Source: an uncultured Duganella sp.
GTDB taxonomy: Bacteria; Pseudomonadota; Gammaproteobacteria; Burkholderiales; Burkholderiaceae
Assembly: GCA_946482335.1 (NCBI GenBank)
Contig: CAMLRG010000146.1
Span: 1 to 13,693 of the forward strand
DNA length: 13,693 nt
Direction: 5' to 3'
This document shows positions 12,578 to 13,693 of the stretch, piece after piece (the first letter of the stretch is position 1; each line of letters begins with the position of its first letter). The translations under genes were made by a program, and so were the position numbers. Below the pieces are notes generated by a model. The model was given only the letters and a program-made list of their open reading frames with translations, had not been told where the DNA came from and made no database searches.

Positions 12578-13693
12578 ATGCGTAAGACTGTTTTGGCGGC
12601 ATTGATCGCAGAAATGCTGCTGCCGCTGGGTGCCTTTGCCCAAACCGCCGATGAAGCGATCGATCCGTCGGCCAAGATCGTGGTCAGCGGCGTGCGGGCT
12701 TCGCTCGCTTCGTCGCTGGCGACCAAGCGCATGCAGGAGGGCGTGGTGGATGCGGTGTCGGCGGAGGACGCCGGCAAGTTCCCCGATACCAATATCGCCG
12801 AATCCCTGCAGCGCGTCACCGGCGTGCAAATCCAGCGCAACAACGGCGAAGGCCGCTACATCTCGGTGCGCGGCCTGGGCCCTGAATTCAACAACGTGCT
12901 GGTCAACGGCCGCACCATGACCAGCGATACCGGCGGCCGCGACTTCTCGTTCGACTTGCTGTCGTCCGACCTGATCTCGAAAGCCCTGGTCTACAAGACT
13001 TCCATGCCATTCCTGCCCGAGGGCGGCATCGGCTCCACGGTGGACATCCAGACCGCGCGTCCGCTGTCCGGCAAAGTCGGCCACAGCGCCGTGGTCAATG
13101 TGTTCGACTCCTACGATTCGAACTCGAAGAAGAACACGCCCAATGCCAGCGGCATGTATTCCTTCGCCAACGAGAACAAGACCTTCGGCGTGACCGCCTC
13201 GATGTCCTACACCGACCGCGCATCCAAGCAGAACAAGGCCATCACCGATGCCTGGAACCTGCGCGACGTGTACATGATCGACGGCGACCTCAATTCCAAA
13301 GGCCTGACCATGGCCAACGTGAGCAGCAAGAAGCTGCTCATGCCGCAAAGCTTCGGCTACCAGCAGGAAAACGAAAGCCGCAAGCGCCTGGTCAGCAACG
13401 TCACCGTGCAGTACAACCCAACGCCGGACTGGAAGCTGACCGCCGACGCGCTGTATTCGCGACTGGACCAGCGCAACGACGTCATCGCCATCAGCGACTG
13501 GAACAACCCGGTCCAGCTGGGCGTGAAATACGACTCGAACAACCAGGTCACCAGCTTCTTGCGCCCCGGTTCGAATTTCTTCGCCAATAACCCGGCCCTG
13601 GTCGGCGACGGCACCGGCATCCTGACCGATGCCAACTCCAACGACATGATCGTCAAGGGCGGCGACCGCCTGTCCATCACCAAGGCCTTCGGC
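12578..13693 (+). CDS. TonB-dependent outer-membrane receptor, Xanthomonas/Caulobacter type (5' part)
   Basis: The first 372 codons are open to the window edge and the gene continues beyond it. The start ATG 12578-12580 has GGAG 5 nt upstream. Residues 1-21 form a signal peptide (MRKTVLAALIAEMLLPLGAFA) with an unusual Glu at position 12 in its hydrophobic core. A TonB-box-like KIVVSG (33-38) follows, then the RASLASSLATKR motif typical of this receptor class. The plug domain runs from about 51 to 165, with AGKFPDTNIAESLQRVTGV (65-83), ISVRGLGPEFNNVLVNGR (95-112) and PEGGIGSTVDIQTARP (147-162). After it the beta-barrel begins. Such receptors import oligosaccharides, siderophores or other large nutrients using TonB energy; the substrate is not evident. 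Confidence 0.93.
   Translation, partial: MRKTVLAALIAEMLLPLGAFAQTADEAIDPSAKIVVSGVRASLASSLATKRMQEGVVDAVSAEDAGKFPDTNIAESLQRVTGVQIQRNNGEGRYISVRGLGPEFNNVLVNGRTMTSDTGGRDFSFDLLSSDLISKALVYKTSMPFLPEGGIGSTVDIQTARPLSGKVGHSAVVNVFDSYDSNSKKNTPNASGMYSFANENKTFGVTASMSYTDRASKQNKAITDAWNLRDVYMIDGDLNSKGLTMANVSSKKLLMPQSFGYQQENESRKRLVSNVTVQYNPTPDWKLTADALYSRLDQRNDVIAISDWNNPVQLGVKYDSNNQVTSFLRPGSNFFANNPALVGDGTGILTDANSNDMIVKGGDRLSITKAFG

Noticed and set aside
12563..13348. 261-codon minus-strand frame opposite the TonB receptor
   Set aside because: Shadow frame; the plus-strand reading has a signal peptide, TonB-box-like motif and plug-domain motifs in order.
1..13693. CRISPR array, tRNA, rRNA, insertion sequence or transposase
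   Set aside because: No spaced identical repeats, no tRNA-like cloverleaf, no transposase motifs or terminal repeats with target duplication were seen by reading both strands.

Overview
The window looks like a chromosomal segment of a beta-proteobacterium of the Burkholderiales, most likely Oxalobacteraceae (Massilia / Duganella / Janthinobacterium type). This is inferred from the high-GC codon usage of the right-hand 11 kb, a TonB-dependent receptor of the Xanthomonas/Caulobacter type, a DUF2970 membrane protein, a Gly/Ala-rich chemoreceptor and an AdiC-like permease. No rRNA, tRNA or CRISPR was seen.

Left end (1-2396): a run of integron gene cassettes. Five attC sites (1-90, 718-774, 1138-1209, 1736-1807, 2112-2182) separate five cassettes. 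Four of them carry one minus-strand gene each: a helical-repeat hypothetical protein, a DUF3024 protein, an acidic hypothetical protein and a small Cys-rich zinc-ribbon-like protein. The fifth (2118-2395) has no convincing gene. Base composition is less GC-rich than in the rest of the window. The array ends on the right at a core site (2390-2396) next to an AT-rich imperfect palindrome (2401-2448) and a good sigma70-type promoter pointing into the array (2462 to 2434). Integron polarity predicts an integrase gene just to the right, but the next gene is a dsbA-like gene and no intI is visible. The locus is therefore either a cluster of attC sites lacking an integrase or an integron that lost it.

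Centre (2520-8030): a likely tcyP-dsbA operon (cystine importer and periplasmic thiol oxidoreductase) runs on the minus strand, divergent from a methyl-accepting chemotaxis protein with a strong promoter. The last 27 codons of the chemoreceptor overlap antisense with a convergent DUF2970 gene. Next come a hypothetical minus-strand gene with its own terminator and a YigZ/IMPACT-family gene.

Right end (8103-13693): a plus-strand multidomain protein with a recognisable DUF1444 (YtpQ)-like segment ends in an 8-bp convergent overlap with a tight minus-strand operon. That operon reads YciI-like protein, Rieske non-haem iron oxygenase, AdiC-like amino-acid permease, and suggests import and oxidation of an amino-acid-like or quaternary-ammonium compound. 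Divergent from it, the first 372 codons of a TonB-dependent outer-membrane receptor run off the window edge.
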